Assembly: GCA_010015675.1 (NCBI GenBank)
Contig: ML976982.1
Span: 882,472-946,471 of the forward strand
Source: Byssothecium circinans
Taxonomy: Eukaryota; Ascomycota; Dothideomycetes; Pleosporales; Massarinaceae
Reading direction: 5' to 3'
DNA: 64,000 bases
Part shown: positions 36,327 through 49,000 of the stretch, piece after piece
Numbering within the stretch: the stretch's first letter is position 1
How the letters are laid out: every line of letters starts with the position of its first letter
Notes under the pieces: generated by a model
Databases searched by the model: none
What the model saw: only the letters and a program-made list of their open reading frames with translations
What the model was told of the DNA's origin: nothing
Position numbers and translations under genes: made by a program

Positions 36327-37563
36327 ATGGCGTCTTCAGCTTCTGCGACCGGGGTAACCCACTGCGAGCTTAAGGCTTGCGGCAAGCAACTGAGTGCGAC
36401 GACCTATACCTGCTCTCGCTGCGCAGGCGTCCAAGTCTCCGACAACAGCGAGAGCACCTCCATCCTGTACTGTTCCGAAACATGTAGGCAAGCCGATGCG
36501 GACACTCATAGCAGCGACTGCGAGGCGCGACGAGCCCAGCGTACGCAGTTTCGCGTAGGCATTTTCCTGAAGGACCTTTTCGAGACCATTATCGTGCTCG
36601 TCTCTCAGTCCGTCTTGAAGGCGACGTGGGAACAACGCGGAAACACAGGAATAACCCGCGATGTATACAGAGTGTCAAGGCATAAATGCATTGCGTGTCC
36701 AGATTGCTTGAGACAGTGGGAAGAGGCTCTCGCGCGGCCGTTCTCTGAATTCCACAAGAAGCGGGCGATGTACATGGACCGCTGTCTCCTCAGCATCAAG
36801 ATCCTTACCAAAGTCATTGCTTTTATCACCATGGGTAAGTCCTAATCTCCTTTCAGTCTTCAAATGCAGACTCCACTCTTTGGGCAATGCTGACCAGTGT
36901 GCAGAGCTTGGGTACAAAGTCTTCGAGATCGACGTCAAACCGATTATCGAGAGACCCGTACACATGATAATGTATCATAAGGGTAAGCAAATCCTTGTTG
37001 ATCACGCTGCGAATCATACTGTCTTAGCCATCGTCCGATCGAAGTACCAGACCGGCAACACGGTCTCCCTCGCGACCGCGACAGCCATCGATATGACTCA
37101 TCTACAAATGGGGTACGCGGAAGCCGTGACGCCCTGGAAAGACTTCCGTCGTGAGAAGACCATGGAAGCACCACATGCGGTCCATCGCCAAGGCCAGACC
37201 TTGGAGAGTGAATATAACGGGAAACTCAAGGACGTGGAGAATGAGATGATGGTTGCTATCAACAATGTCGTATACCGGGTGTTGGAAGAACTTCATGGCT
37301 GCGTCGCCTTCTTTGCGGAGTCGAACTCGGTAGAGTTCTCTCATGGTTTGGAGCGCGTCAAAGGAGAGTTGGGAAAGGAGCTCTTTAGAGTGAGGACATC
37401 GTGGGACGCAATCAAATTGGGACATTGTCGGCTGTCGAAGGAGAAGAAGAAAGCGGCAGAGAGAAACATGAGGAAGCAGCGTGACGGGCCGGGAAACACG
37501 AGGATGGAGGACAGTTTCAGGGAACTTGGCGCTTACTACGATCTGAGGTTAGGTAGTGGTTGA
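36327..37563 (+). CDS. MYND zinc-finger protein
   Basis: Two exons, 36327-36834 and 36905-37563, give 388 residues. The MYND finger is complete: C13, C18, C29, C32, C49, C53, H61, C65. The 70-nt intron (GTAAGT ... TGCTGACCAGTGTGCAG) restores the frame at GYKVFEIDVKP; a nearer acceptor also keeps frame but would leave a 22-nt intron, which is too short. No SET domain or other enzyme motif is visible, so it is not a typical SMYD methyltransferase. The C-terminal half is helical and ends in a basic stretch (SKEKKKAAERNMRKQR). MYND fingers bind proline-rich peptides; the partner is unknown. The broken homologue lies about 700 bp upstream in the same orientation. Confidence 0.75.
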
Positions 37564-39147
37564 GAAGGCATATCTGCTTGTGACGAGACTGGTTGAATCC
37601 TCATTTTCTGCCTCTTATTGGAGTTGATGTGCCCGTAACTAGTGCCTGTACATAGACAATCATGAATCTACCACAGCATCTTGCGCAGCTTGCAGGTGAA
37701 CCTTTGACGTCGATACTGACCTGGATGCCATGAAATCCGTAGTTTCCTCTAATGAGAAAATTGTGACAGCCTTATTTTTTGTTGTAAAGCGTCGCCAAAG
37801 ACAGAAAGTAGAGTTTATTGGAGCGGAGGTGCGCCGAGAGGTGCATACCATACGGTAGCCGGCGCAAAATCTCCACGAGATACGCCCTCAACAGCCTCAA
37901 TGCCTCGCTCAAAGCCCATCTACATTGCCGTAGAAAGCCTCGCTCATAGCCAGCCGAGTTCTGCACAAGTATTTTGACCCTGCAGAAGGTGCAGATAGCC
38001 TGCAATTGCAGCTGTATTGTTGATGTTGTGTCAGTTGACGTCACCGGCACCCCAAAAAGCCAAAACGCAATCCAAAAAAGACCCTCAACACTGCCCCGAC
38101 GTGGATTTGAACCCAAGCCCTTCCCCACTGCCTTTTTACCAGCCAAAAAAATTGCCAAAAAAGAAGAAACCACGGACTGGTTTAGAACGAGCGCCAAACG
38201 GAGGTCTAGCGGTCGGTCAGCTTGACGACGGCGGATTCGGATTTGTGAACATCTGTCGAATTGTTAGCGATCTGTCCACAGTGCCCGAAGGCGAAAGTAA
38301 GTGTTTTTAAATAATATTTATAGGGTTATTTTAATTTGGGAGGGGTACGTTTGCTGTGTGGGGAGGGGGAGCGTGCGTGTGTGGCTGGTTGTCTTAGGCG
38401 ACGCCGAGGGCAGGGTTTGTTTACTACAATAGCAGAGGCTGTGCCTGCAGGCCTGCAGGCTCTACTGGTGTGACGCTGCGTCATATTTTGAACGTTTTGT
38501 GGGTTCGCGTTGCCGACCATCTTAGACTGGCGGCTTCGCACCATCCCAAGTCCAGATTTGCGATGTTGAAGACACCAATTGCCTCTCTCTCTCTCACACA
38601 CACCAGCATATTGCTCCAAAGCTTTTATCTACAAGCTCGCAAGCTGCTTTGTATCCAGTTCTGTTCCTATTTGAAGCTAATCCGAATATTCAATGAGGAC
38701 CAGACCGGGCCAGAGCAGAATGGGGCCCGGCAACACATCCGCTGATAGTTTCGGCAGAGGCTTTTCAGAGGCCGAACATTGCAGACGCACCACAAGGCTT
38801 CTCTCCCCCTTTGTATTGACACAACATTGAAGAGGGAATTGAGTGCATATGCGTGAGATGTAGCAATCGCAAGGCTCTCTTTGCACGAAGCATTCTCGTC
38901 AAAGTCCTCAATGCCCTGACTCAGGCGTTCAATGCTAGGATTGCCGCACATAGAGTATGTCTAACGCGCAGATTTCTCAAAGTACACGCTTTTCGAAATG
39001 ATCCAAGGGTTCATCTCACTTGGTACTCATCAAGTCGTAACCCCGCAACAACTCTCAGAAAGTGAGTGGGCCACGCCTACCCCTCTCCTTCACTCGCGTA
39101 TATAAGCCATTTAAACCTCGAAAACACTCATGAACTCAAAGATCAAG
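37564..39147. other. 1.6-kb intergenic region
   Basis: No gene recognised. On the minus strand around 38.10-38.12 kb a GGTTCAAATCC sequence resembles a tRNA B-box but lacks the rest of a tRNA. A palindromic GCCTGCAGGC stretch lies near 38.45 kb, and a TATATAAG sequence lies near 39.10 kb, upstream of the tRNA-like gene. Confidence 0.5.
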
Positions 39148-39315
39148 GATACGTGGCTTAATTGGTAAAGCGTCGGCCGGCCTACACTCCAAGATCAATG
39201 GCGGCTGATCTTGCTGTAAGAATACGTCGGCGATGTGGCATCCTGGGACTACAAAGCGCGTTACAGAGTGAAGCCACGAAGGCCGAAGGTTGCGGATTCG
39301 AGTTCCGCCGTGTCC
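39148..39315 (+). tRNA. tRNA-like gene with an insert of about 96 nt in the anticodon loop
   Basis: The arms fold as a tRNA: acceptor GGATACG/CGTGTCC (one G-U), D arm GCTT-loop-AAGC with a good A-box (TGGCTTAATTGG), anticodon stem TCGGC/GCCGA, and T arm GCGGA-TTCGAGT-TCCGC. A run of T follows at about 39322-39327, as expected for RNA polymerase III termination. The two halves of the anticodon arm are separated by roughly 96 nt more than a normal loop, and the base expected to be U33 is not U, so the anticodon cannot be read. It is either a tRNA with an unusually long intron or a tRNA gene disrupted by an insertion. The 53-61 pair is A-U instead of G-C, which favours some decay. Confidence 0.55.
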
Positions 39316-42300
39316 AGATTGCTTTTTTCTTTTTGGTTTTGGCATCTGGTTGGACATGGGGCTTGCCTTATACGGGCATCGCGCGTAAAGAGTTGCATAT
39401 GTAGGACCGTAAGGACTTCTGTTTTACTCGGCTATGCAGCAAGCTCGAGTAGAAAGGTTGTGTAGCAAGTCTCCCACTGGTACGCTTCTGCAGCATGTGT
39501 ATCTGCTTCTGCACCGTGCAATTGTCATCCGAGAGTCCAACGTGATCTAGAGAGCCTTTTGGCTCGATCGAACGGCTGCTGAGTTGCGAAAGAGATATAT
39601 GGCGTGATACAAGTTTCAGGAATGCGAGCAGCTTTGAAGCCACCTTATGAAGTGTATATTTGATTGCACTGTCGTGTAGCTTTTGCATGTTGAGCTGGCT
39701 GCATTTCCGCGACACCACTCTTGGCCATCATGCTCAGTGTCTTCGTGCATAAGACGAATATGGAATTCAAGAACCCCGTTCGGTTGATAGACGTGCGTGC
39801 AATATCAGGGCGTACGTCCCATAACAATCAAAACGTGAATGATCTGTCGATTGAGATCACTTGGGACGACCATCCCACCGGATAGAGTAGAGTTAAGGAT
39901 GTGTCACATTTTGACAGTCACTTGATATGCCTTCCCAAGCACGCCACAATCTGGTAAACGTGCAAGTTTGACCGTTTGGCTTTCTACAAGGGTTTTTTAA
40001 AGGAAGTTAGACTCCTGCTCCCCAGTAGCATTTTGGTACGTTCATAGAAGATGCTTTATCGTTGTGACACTTCGTACACCCAGGCATACGGACGAAAGTG
40101 ACGCCCTTCGTACCGAGACGAAGGCTCAAGGCGCCGGCATGAATGGAGGATGTGCACTACACCAGTGGGATCGTTTCGTGGCAGTTTTTGCAGCGGTATC
40201 ACTGGAGACACATCGTCATGCCGCTCGGATGATTTCCGCAGCTTCATACTCCATCTGTGTCAAGCGCGAGACGTCGAGCATCTACAGCCGGCTTTGAAGC
40301 AGAGGTACCCCTTTACAGACGATGTACCCCAAATGTGAGGTGGCTTGCACATGTCCTTGCATGATGTGATGTTGCGCCCAAGGGTCTCAGAACCGTACGC
40401 TCTAGCTTCACTTTCTTGGAACGGTATCTCCAGCACCACAACCTCCGCCCTGAGACACAGAGAAACGACTGTCAACGAATGTGCAAGGACTGACGGCAAT
40501 CTCTTCGGTCCTTACAAGTGAGTCGCAGTACGATTGCGATGGTTTTTGGTGCTGCTGGTCCCCAAAAGGTGGTTGCCCCTCACTCGCTCGATCGAACCAC
40601 CTTCGCCCGCCCTCGCCTTTCCCATCCGCTACACCACGATACACGGCTCCAATACGCATATACAAGGACAAGTATCAGTAGCGGATAGGATGGAGATGGG
40701 GATTAGAGACTGCGAGCGTAGCTTGTGCTCGAGGCTTCGGAGCCCGTCGCAGCGCTTCCGGGCCGCGGTGGTGTATCCACATCTCCAGCGACGCGTATAT
40801 CACACCCCCGAGCTATCCTCTAACAGAAACCACCATAGCGGCGGATATCATGACGAGCCTTTATACGGCGATGACGATGGCGATGGCGATGGCGAGAGCA
40901 ACAACGGCGTTGAATACATCCGAACTGGACACCCGCTGCGCGCGCGGCTTGATCGAAGCCCTATCTCATCGCGTCGCAAGACTACGACCCGAACATCTAC
41001 GCGCGGCACACGATCGTCAAGACCATAGTCGTATAAGGGGCACTTAGAGAAGGAAGCAATGATGATACACCATCGCGTGCAGCAATGCTGGCAACGACTT
41101 CAAGCCAATGTTTCCCCTTGCCGCATACGACAGAGCAAGCCGTCGGGATCGCAAGCAAGCAATCCTTTCCGATAATGGGATAAGGTACTGACAGCGAGTA
41201 GAGCGGACTCCAACGAAGCTATCCAACTTGCACCTTCCTCCCGCGCCACGACGTATTGCAGAATCGTAGCCCTCCGGCCTCCCTGTCGAGCAAACTCCAC
41301 GTCGTGAGTCACATTCGAGCGAATACAATGAATGGAAACAAGGCCGGCGAAAATTAGAGGCAGCAACAACCCTCCATAAAGTCAGCGGGCATTAAAACAG
41401 CTGCTTGAATGGATAGCGGTTCTGCGGCTTTAGGCGACGAGCGGAGCTCGACCGTTGACGAAGGAGGCCTTCAAAGGCCATGTGTCATAGTTTGCTTTTG
41501 GAGAGAACTTGCGGCTTTCAACAACTACACACGGCGATTCTGACACGCTCCTCTCCAAAGGTGCAAAGAGCAACTCTCCGGTACCCCTCACAGACGAGAT
41601 AATATGGGTGTACGTCTGGATGCTGTTTCGTATTGCGCCGTCGGGAGCGATGAGCTTCCATTACGGCTCTTCTACAAGAGCCGCGGCGACCGGGACGCCA
41701 CACCGCACGCGTAGGTCCAGAACGCAAAGTGCTGTTGAATCCGCACAGTCCCTGCAGCATTCCTAAGCTGGGGAAGCTACTGGGTTTCCTATCGCAGGTG
41801 CGATTTGCAACGGCGCATACTCCTCCCCACCTCCAGGGTCCCCTATGACCGATCCGGAAGACCAGGTAAGTTCTTTTACTCATCGCGGGTATTGGCTGAC
41901 ATCTATTCCAGATCCACAGATGCCGTCCCAACAGCACCCCGGCACTCTAGGACGGCCCGTGGCATCCTTCCGCTCATCAACAAGACAGCACAATTACCCC
42001 TTCCTCGCCTAAGCTATCTCTTCATCGTTCGCCTGCTACTATCTCTTCCTCGTACTTCCGTTTCGTCTTTTCACGGCTCTCCTGATCGTGCTCCTTCCCC
42101 TATCTCTTCCTCGTACACCCTCCTCATCTCTCCACGATCCTCAATCGTGTTCCTCCAACTATCTCTTCCTCAACTTCCTTCTCTCTCGTCTCCAAATTCT
42201 CCTTATGTTAGGAGAAACAAGAACACATGCTAATATCATGTGTATCGGGCCGATTTTCCGAACATGGAAGCCGCGAATCCGCAACGAGATCCGATCGTAC

Positions 42301-44469
42301 CGCAGCGACACGAACCCTTTGAAGCCGTACACGCGAGCCGGGAGGATGACGGAAACTGCGCTGAGCGGCGGTGGATGCTACAAAAGGCGGAGGTTGTGAC
42401 AATATCAGTACTGAGTAAGGCTCTTCAGGCAGATGGGCCCATGAGAAGCCATGGTGGCGTATCTCCGAAATGTGTCAGAACGAAGAGACGGAAAATTTGA
42501 TGACATGGGGCTTTCCAGGAGCTCTTTCTAAGCAAAGCGCACGATCCCTTCCTTCCTCGTCATCCCTGAAGTCGATCGGACTTTCCTCGTCGCGAATACG
42601 GCCCGTCAGAACAACGGCAGTTCCGACCGGGCCGAATGTAGTTGGGACACAACAATGTGCGGTTTTGCCAGAAGTCGGGACTACCAACCAACACAAAAAG
42701 AGGAGGAATCGAACGAATTACACGCGGTATGCTTACCGATATGAAATCGGCAAGCTTTCCCCTACCTCCGGTATGAGCCAGCAAAAGCGGAGTTGTTGGT
42801 CTCGGCGATATATTCGGCGTACAGGAAATAGCTTTGCTGCCGAGGCATAGCCGGAGGATATTGCGTTGCTTGAATGGAGGCTACGATTCTTCCGATACAA
42901 GACGAGGTGCTCCCAGATACGCAGAATAGGTGCTGACTTGATCCCAGATGAATGGTCCAGACAGCCGCCGATGAGCTGCAAAAAGGAACAATGTATCGGA
43001 CTTACAAGCCTGCGCCAACTTGACCGTTGGCGAGGATGCCGATATTTTCCGACGTGCGTTACGATTACTATTTGTCGCATTCGAACAAGCCGGTCTGGAC
43101 GTTCCATACAAAGAGCGCTGCCTGAGGATAAACGGATATTGCCAAAAGAAGCGTAGGGATGACGGGCGCTCCTCCAATGTGTCGATCGATATTGGAAATC
43201 GTGGTTCATATCATTGAAAGCAGTAGGTCGATTCAAATAACTCCGGATCATTCGAGAGCCAATGGACGAGAGACTCCAGTCCCCCGACATCTTACAGCAT
43301 TCCTTCCTCAGCCAGATCTACTATCAGCATCTCTCTCTCCGACCCACACACTCCATCTCCACACCTACCTCACCTCCCCAACACACACTCACACACTACT
43401 CTCACCAACACGCATCATCGCAACGGCACACTAACCACATAACACCACACACAAGGGACCCCGACTACACTCACGCCCAAGATAGCATCCGGCCTATGAG
43501 AACCCCAAACCGCACCAGGTGCCGGTCCTCTGTTTCTGCTACTACAGCTCCGCAGAGGGCCTGAAGTGGGTTTGGTCAGAACGTGGCTGCCGGCGTTTTA
43601 AGTTCCCTATGTGCAATGTTTGTGGCTAGCGACGGTCTACCTGATGGGGGTGCTTTTCGTTATAGTGGATTATGTGGCTGGTTTGGATTTTGGGTTTTTG
43701 TTCCTTTGATCAATTGTTTTGATATTAATGATTTTCACGTTTGGGGGATGATGGTGCTTGATGCGAGGTGTGAGATGTATGGTGAGTTGATGTGGAGATG
43801 TTGGAGATGGCGAATGTGTCCGGAGGACTAATTTAGATCAATGCTGACGTGGTTGCAGGCATTTTCCAGATATCCATTGATATGGAGTGGTGCTGAGCTT
43901 GAGACTGACAAGTGAAGAGAAGGATGATGATAATCATGGCTTCGGAAGGATCTAGGGCGGCTTTGCTAGAGAAGAATGAGTATCGAGCGACGAATGAACA
44001 GCGCAACAACCAGCGAATACGTGTCGAACCAAAAAGAGCTGAGAAGTATTGTCACTCTCAAAGAGGTGACGAAAAGGTTGATGCAAAGACAGAACGAAAG
44101 CGCAGACGACAACTTACTTTTGGCTTGGAAGAAAAGAGATGAGAGAAAGAGATATCATACTTGGACCCCTCAATCAGTCGATTGAATCTCTACAAGTGTT
44201 GACCGTATGGTGGCATGAGGGGATGAGATGCCCTTTGCATGGATCCGGTTGTCGTCCCGAGTAGGTGGGGTCGATGACTAAGCCCCCTTGATGCCGGATC
44301 AGTTACTACGCACGTGCGTTCGGGATAACGCGCCACGTGATGGCGAAAAGGAAAGAATCCATGGATGGTTGGACGAAAGGAAACAGCTGAAATAAGGAAA
44401 GGTCGGAGAGATGGTGGGTGTGGGTATGATGTTTGAGCATTATGTTGGTAGGTGACCTCAAAGGTTTGT
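39316..44469. other. 5-kb decayed or gene-poor region
   Basis: Many short frames on both strands, none with a recognisable family. It includes an imperfect 60-bp minisatellite near 42.04-42.18 kb and a CA/CT-rich tract near 43.32-43.45 kb. It adjoins a transporter pseudogene, so the whole stretch looks like a block that has lost its genes. Confidence 0.5.
42039..42175. repeat. Imperfect 60-bp tandem repeat, pyrimidine-rich
   Basis: The motif CTATCTCTTCCTCGTAC starts at 42039 and again at 42100, with CTATCTCTTCCTC at 42159 and a shorter copy at 42014. The 59-61 bp between the last three also align (each has an ATCGTG block), so this is a diverged minisatellite of two units and part of a third. 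Confidence 0.65.
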
Positions 44470-46006
44470 TAGTCGTGGCGTCTAACATATCCGCATGTCC
44501 TCATTGGTCGTTGCAGCGATGCAAATGACGTTTCCATCCGCTCTATCCGAATTCGAGATGAAGCTCCACAGTTATTGAAGCCAATGCCGACTTGCGCCAT
44601 TTGATCCGGATCCGTGTGCTTCTCAAGCCGGACATGGCTGTTATCGTGAAGCGCAATCTCGTCAAGCGGCAAGTCCTTGGGCAGGCTGAGGAATGCCAAA
44701 GCCTCAATAGCGATGATATTGACCAAAAGGCTCCAGGAGAGGAACGTATCCCAACCTACGTCTTCGATCAAGTTCGGCGCGACGAGAGAACGGACGTAGT
44801 TGAAAAACCACTGTGACGATGCACCGACAGCGACGTTCGGCCCTCAAATACGCGTTGGGGTGATCTTGGAGGCATATCGACCCCATCTGAAGTTATACGC
44901 AATGATGGATAGTCGCGATGTTACTCGATGCTACCTCTTCCATCTGAGGTGCGGAGATATTCCTGATCACAGTGGGGGTGCTGGTTTGCCATGCTGCCAT
45001 GCATGCAGCGCGCCAGATGAGGACTTGCCGGCAAGCGACCTGTTCAGACAGGAAGAAGGCGCCTAAAGAGCCCTCCACAACCTGGATGATGGCGCAAAAG
45101 ATGGCCGTCAACACAGGAGCACTTTGTCGCCCCCTTCCACCAAAGCTTGAAGTATTGCGGCCCAAAGTATGCGACAAGCGGTAGCTCCGGTAGCCTGCGG
45201 TGCGGTAAAGACGGCGAAAATTTGCATGAAGTTGTGCCATTCGGCGATTCCCTTGATCTGAAAAGATTCGGTCCCGCGCTCCTCGATCTCGACATCGGTG
45301 CGCATTTCCTGCATCTTGTCGAGGACAGCCTGCGACTCGTCGACGCATATCATCCTGGCTCTCCTATGCCTCTTTATGTCTTCCCTTTCGTGTAAGCCGT
45401 TCTGTGCGTTCCTGAGTATGGGCGCGTCGAGAGCGAGGTCGAGGACGAGGAGGGCCGCGGGGACGATATGAAGACCGATCGGGATCTACCATTGCGTGGC
45501 TTTCCTGGAGTTGAAGCCTCTGAGCACGGTATAGACGACTCGGTACGAGACGAAGATACCGCTATGGGGTGTTAGTAAATACTCCTGTCTTGTGCGGAGC
45601 TGCAAAGTTGGGGCCAGGCAGGCGGCCGTCGCGGGGTGCACTTACCGGGGGAAATGGGGCTGAAGAAGCTCCCAACCCGCCCGCGGAGGTCTTTCCGAGT
45701 CATATCGTTGTTGTATATGCGCATGAAGGCGTTCTCAGCACCGATTCCAACTCCTGCGATGATGGTTGCGGTGTAGAAGGCGCCCATCGCGTCGGTGTTG
45801 ATGGTTTGGATCGTAGCGCCCACGACGACGACGACCGACGACAGCATCAGCGCATGCCTCCTTGAGATGCAGTTCGTAAATGGAGATACTAAGAAGCAGG
45901 TGAGAAAGTCCCCGAGCTGCTGAAGATGGAGAGCGAGGCTGTTGAGGGGGGTGTTGTGGGCGTCGTCGGGCTGGTAAGAGTAGATGAAGCTCCGCAGCAT
46001 CAACAC
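44470..46006 (-). pseudogene. MFS sugar-transporter pseudogene
   Basis: Read on the minus strand, pieces of one major-facilitator sugar transporter occur in the right order: SRRHALMLSSVVVVVG and AFYTATIIAGVGIGAENA (helices 2-4), an intron still intact (GTAAGTGC ... TACTAACACCCCATAG), IPIGLHIVPAALL (helix 6), a cytoplasmic loop, ILWAAILQAL and LTAIFCAIIQVVEGSLG (helices 7-8), and GWDTFLSWSLLVNIIAIEALAFL (last helix). Two in-frame stops interrupt it: TAG at 45488-45486 directly before IPIGLHI, and TGA at 44846-44844 directly before GPNVAVGASSQWFF. Both fit C-to-T changes. A frame change is likely in the loop and near the C-terminal helices. The N-terminal start is not found. It is non-functional as read. 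Confidence 0.75.
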
Positions 46007-49000
46007 GCCCCCTACATGCTGCGATTAGCCTGCGCGAATGACGCCCTCGAGATGGAGACTATCCCGACGCTGGTATCAAGCTCTATTCAATCATCTTTGT
46101 GTCGCAGCGAGGGTTGTGGTGAGGGTAGTGGCCTTGAAGATGAAGGGGTGGCGGCGGAGAGAGAGGAGCCTTTGGAGACATCCGCCTCACAACTTCACCG
46201 GGCCCGGCCCCAACCACCCCCTCGAGAACGCGACCAATACGAGCATACTCGTATCCCCGAGTCCTAGCCGACCACGAGGATGCCTATCCATATCACGCTG
46301 TCTATCCATGATTCTCGAAACGAGCCCGTCGTTGCGCGCATTGTGGGTAAACAGGAGAGCGCACTGTGCATCGCTGGATGCGGACCCCCCCGAGAACGAC
46401 AACACCATGGTCTTGAACACCTTACATGCGATGCGCGAAGCTTTGCGGGCATCGTATCATGCAATTGAGCCTCTGCATACCATTTTTACGGTCCTACGAC
46501 GATGAGAACGACATACAGAGGACGCGTTGGGGTTGGAGAAACGCATGCGGAGAAGCTCTGCGGGGAACATTTCCCCGACGCTAAGGCTGGGGGCTGGATG
46601 ATGAACGACTCCGCAGGCTGTAGGGAAGCTGCAGAAGGCGGTGATGCATGCGCGGTACTGTTGAGTGTCTACCGCATGCTACGTAGTATACAGAGAATGG
46701 TGAGTTGCAGACGTCATAGGTTGACTCGAAGGGTGTTTGCCGTGTACGAGTCTCGAAGGGAAAGAGATCAAGCTACAGGAAGATTGAGGAGACGAGGATA
46801 TGCAAAAGGAAGTATCGCAGGATGACTCTACTCACGATAACATCGAGTCGGCTCGATGGTCTCCAACCTCGTGCGGAATTGCTATAGGTCCGCGCAGTCT
46901 GCACCTGACACCAGCTTAGAGAATTGTTTGGAATACCAAAAATGCTGTAGATATAGCGACAGAACTGTGTGCGGCGCGCAAGTTATCTGGCATGGAATAC
47001 GTTACGAGAGAGTTCAGGAGATTCCTTAGCGACAATGGGCCTCCTTCTCCAACGCAGGCAATTCACAACCTAATAATTCCAACAGCTTAATGCGATGGGA
47101 GCGAGAGCAGTAACCTCAATTCTACCGAATTGAATTCTCGCAACGGCACACGACAAGAAACCGGGATTTCTCATCATTCTTGCTGATGACTTGGGTTGTA
47201 GCAAAGTCGGATGCTTTGGAGGGGGGAGGTAAAGGCACCGAATTTAAGCAAAAAAACAATACATTTCATTCAATCTCTCCCCTCTCATTCCCTAACTCCT
47301 ATAGACTTGTTCTTTTCCGCTTACCTTTCTCCTACGTTTTAACCCCACCGAATACTTACCTTAAGCGAGCCCGCACTTCGGGCCCAAACCAGTTCCATTG
47401 TGAAGCCTACCAACACCAAAGTGTCAACTTCTGATAACAATCTTGAATCGCCAATCCAAGGCATCCGCTTCGCAGACTCTCACGCAGTAGCAGCATTTTA
47501 GTCCTTGCGCGCCATGCTCTGATCGGTAAGGACCGCTACATCGCCCGGTCTGAGAACTTGAGTACATGGAGAAAGAAAGCTATGAACAAACCATCTCTAT
47601 ATCCAGCACACTCACCCCAAAACCCTATTCTCAAGTATCTAAATCCCCTAAATGCTACAAACTCGCGGCCAGAAACACTCTATAGAAATAGAATCCGCAC
47701 TAAAACGTTCTTCTCATCCCCCCGGTTCACCGTCGCAGGCGCAAGTTCCAACCCGCATAAATACGAGCATAAAGATCAGCAACGCGTTGTCAAAAGTGTC
47801 AAAAAGAGGTGTCGAAAGAGGGGTCATGGGAGTTTCATTTCCATAGTTGATTTCAATGCTAACGGTCACGTGCATTGGCCGGAGGCCTCGAGACCTGTGC
47901 GGGCCTGCTACATACACAGCACGGATGAAGAGTAACCAACATTTAGACTTGGAATCAAACCATACGTCAATTTTTCAGTAGTTTGGAAACGCACTTACGT
48001 GCTTCGTACGTCATCATTTCATCTCCTGCCCATATTGTCTGCGCCTTGGCGTTCGCCACCCAGCCGTTTGCTTTGCCAGCGTCACCTCGCAAAAATGAGT
48101 CAAACTTTTTTCCTTTTACACGGCCCGTGCACATCGGCATTTTCAAACACCGATCTGTCGATATTTTGCCTAGAGTCTACCCCGCTATTTTGAAGGTGCT
48201 AAAAAGACGCTGGATTCCAGGTTTTTGTCACGTGCCATTCCAATTCACTCCAGATGACCGATACCCCATGGGAGTTTACATTTGGAATAAACTTTAATGG
48301 ACGTGTTAGTGATAGATTGTATAACTCTATGACTACGCTGACCATCGCCCCTACACTTCGATAACGGGTGAAAACATCCTCTAACTGCTCTCAAACTCCG
48401 ACTTAATAGTCGTGAATCACTCCACCTCTGAAAACCTGGCATTGGAGAATTTTTCTTTGTAGTGTATTTTCCATTGAAGGCATCTCGTTGAACCGCCCAA
48501 AGTGCCCACAGGGTATATTAGGAAGCATTGCGGTGTGTATAGCGAGGGACCTAGAACATTTTTCCAACTAGACATTACAAAGAGTAAAGAATTTGGGTCT
48601 GGTTAGATAAGATGTGGTGCCGCAGATTTTTCGGCTGCATGATATAAACCAAGAGGATAGAATGTCAGACTCCGAAGATATAATGTGTGGTTGGGCTACA
48701 GAGTCGTTCGTTGATAGGAGCGTCGTAGCATGAGGGAAAGAGACCAATGTTATTCGTTACTGGAAGTGTTCCTTCAATACATGAGCACTCTGTCCAAGGT
48801 TATTCGACATGATGGCGTGTTGCTGTGCAAAAAGGGAGTTTTCAGTTCATTTTCCCGCCTGGAGCCAAAGGAATGAGAGATGGCAAGTGTGCAATCCCAA
48901 GAGTGATGCTGGCGAGACCATTGATCTTGCAGAGCAGGTGGAGTACAAATATGGGTTAGAGGACGTTTTGAGGCTCTGTGAGCATTACGTGTTGGAGAAG

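Noticed and set aside
38080..38170. Minus-strand tRNA-like sequence with a GGTTCAAATCC B-box
   Set aside because: The T stem pairs poorly and no matching acceptor 5' half or D arm could be found.
41044..41369. Partly hydrophobic minus-strand frame (MLLPLIFAGL)
   Set aside because: Short, unsupported by neighbouring homologous segments; could be a transporter remnant but nothing confirms it.
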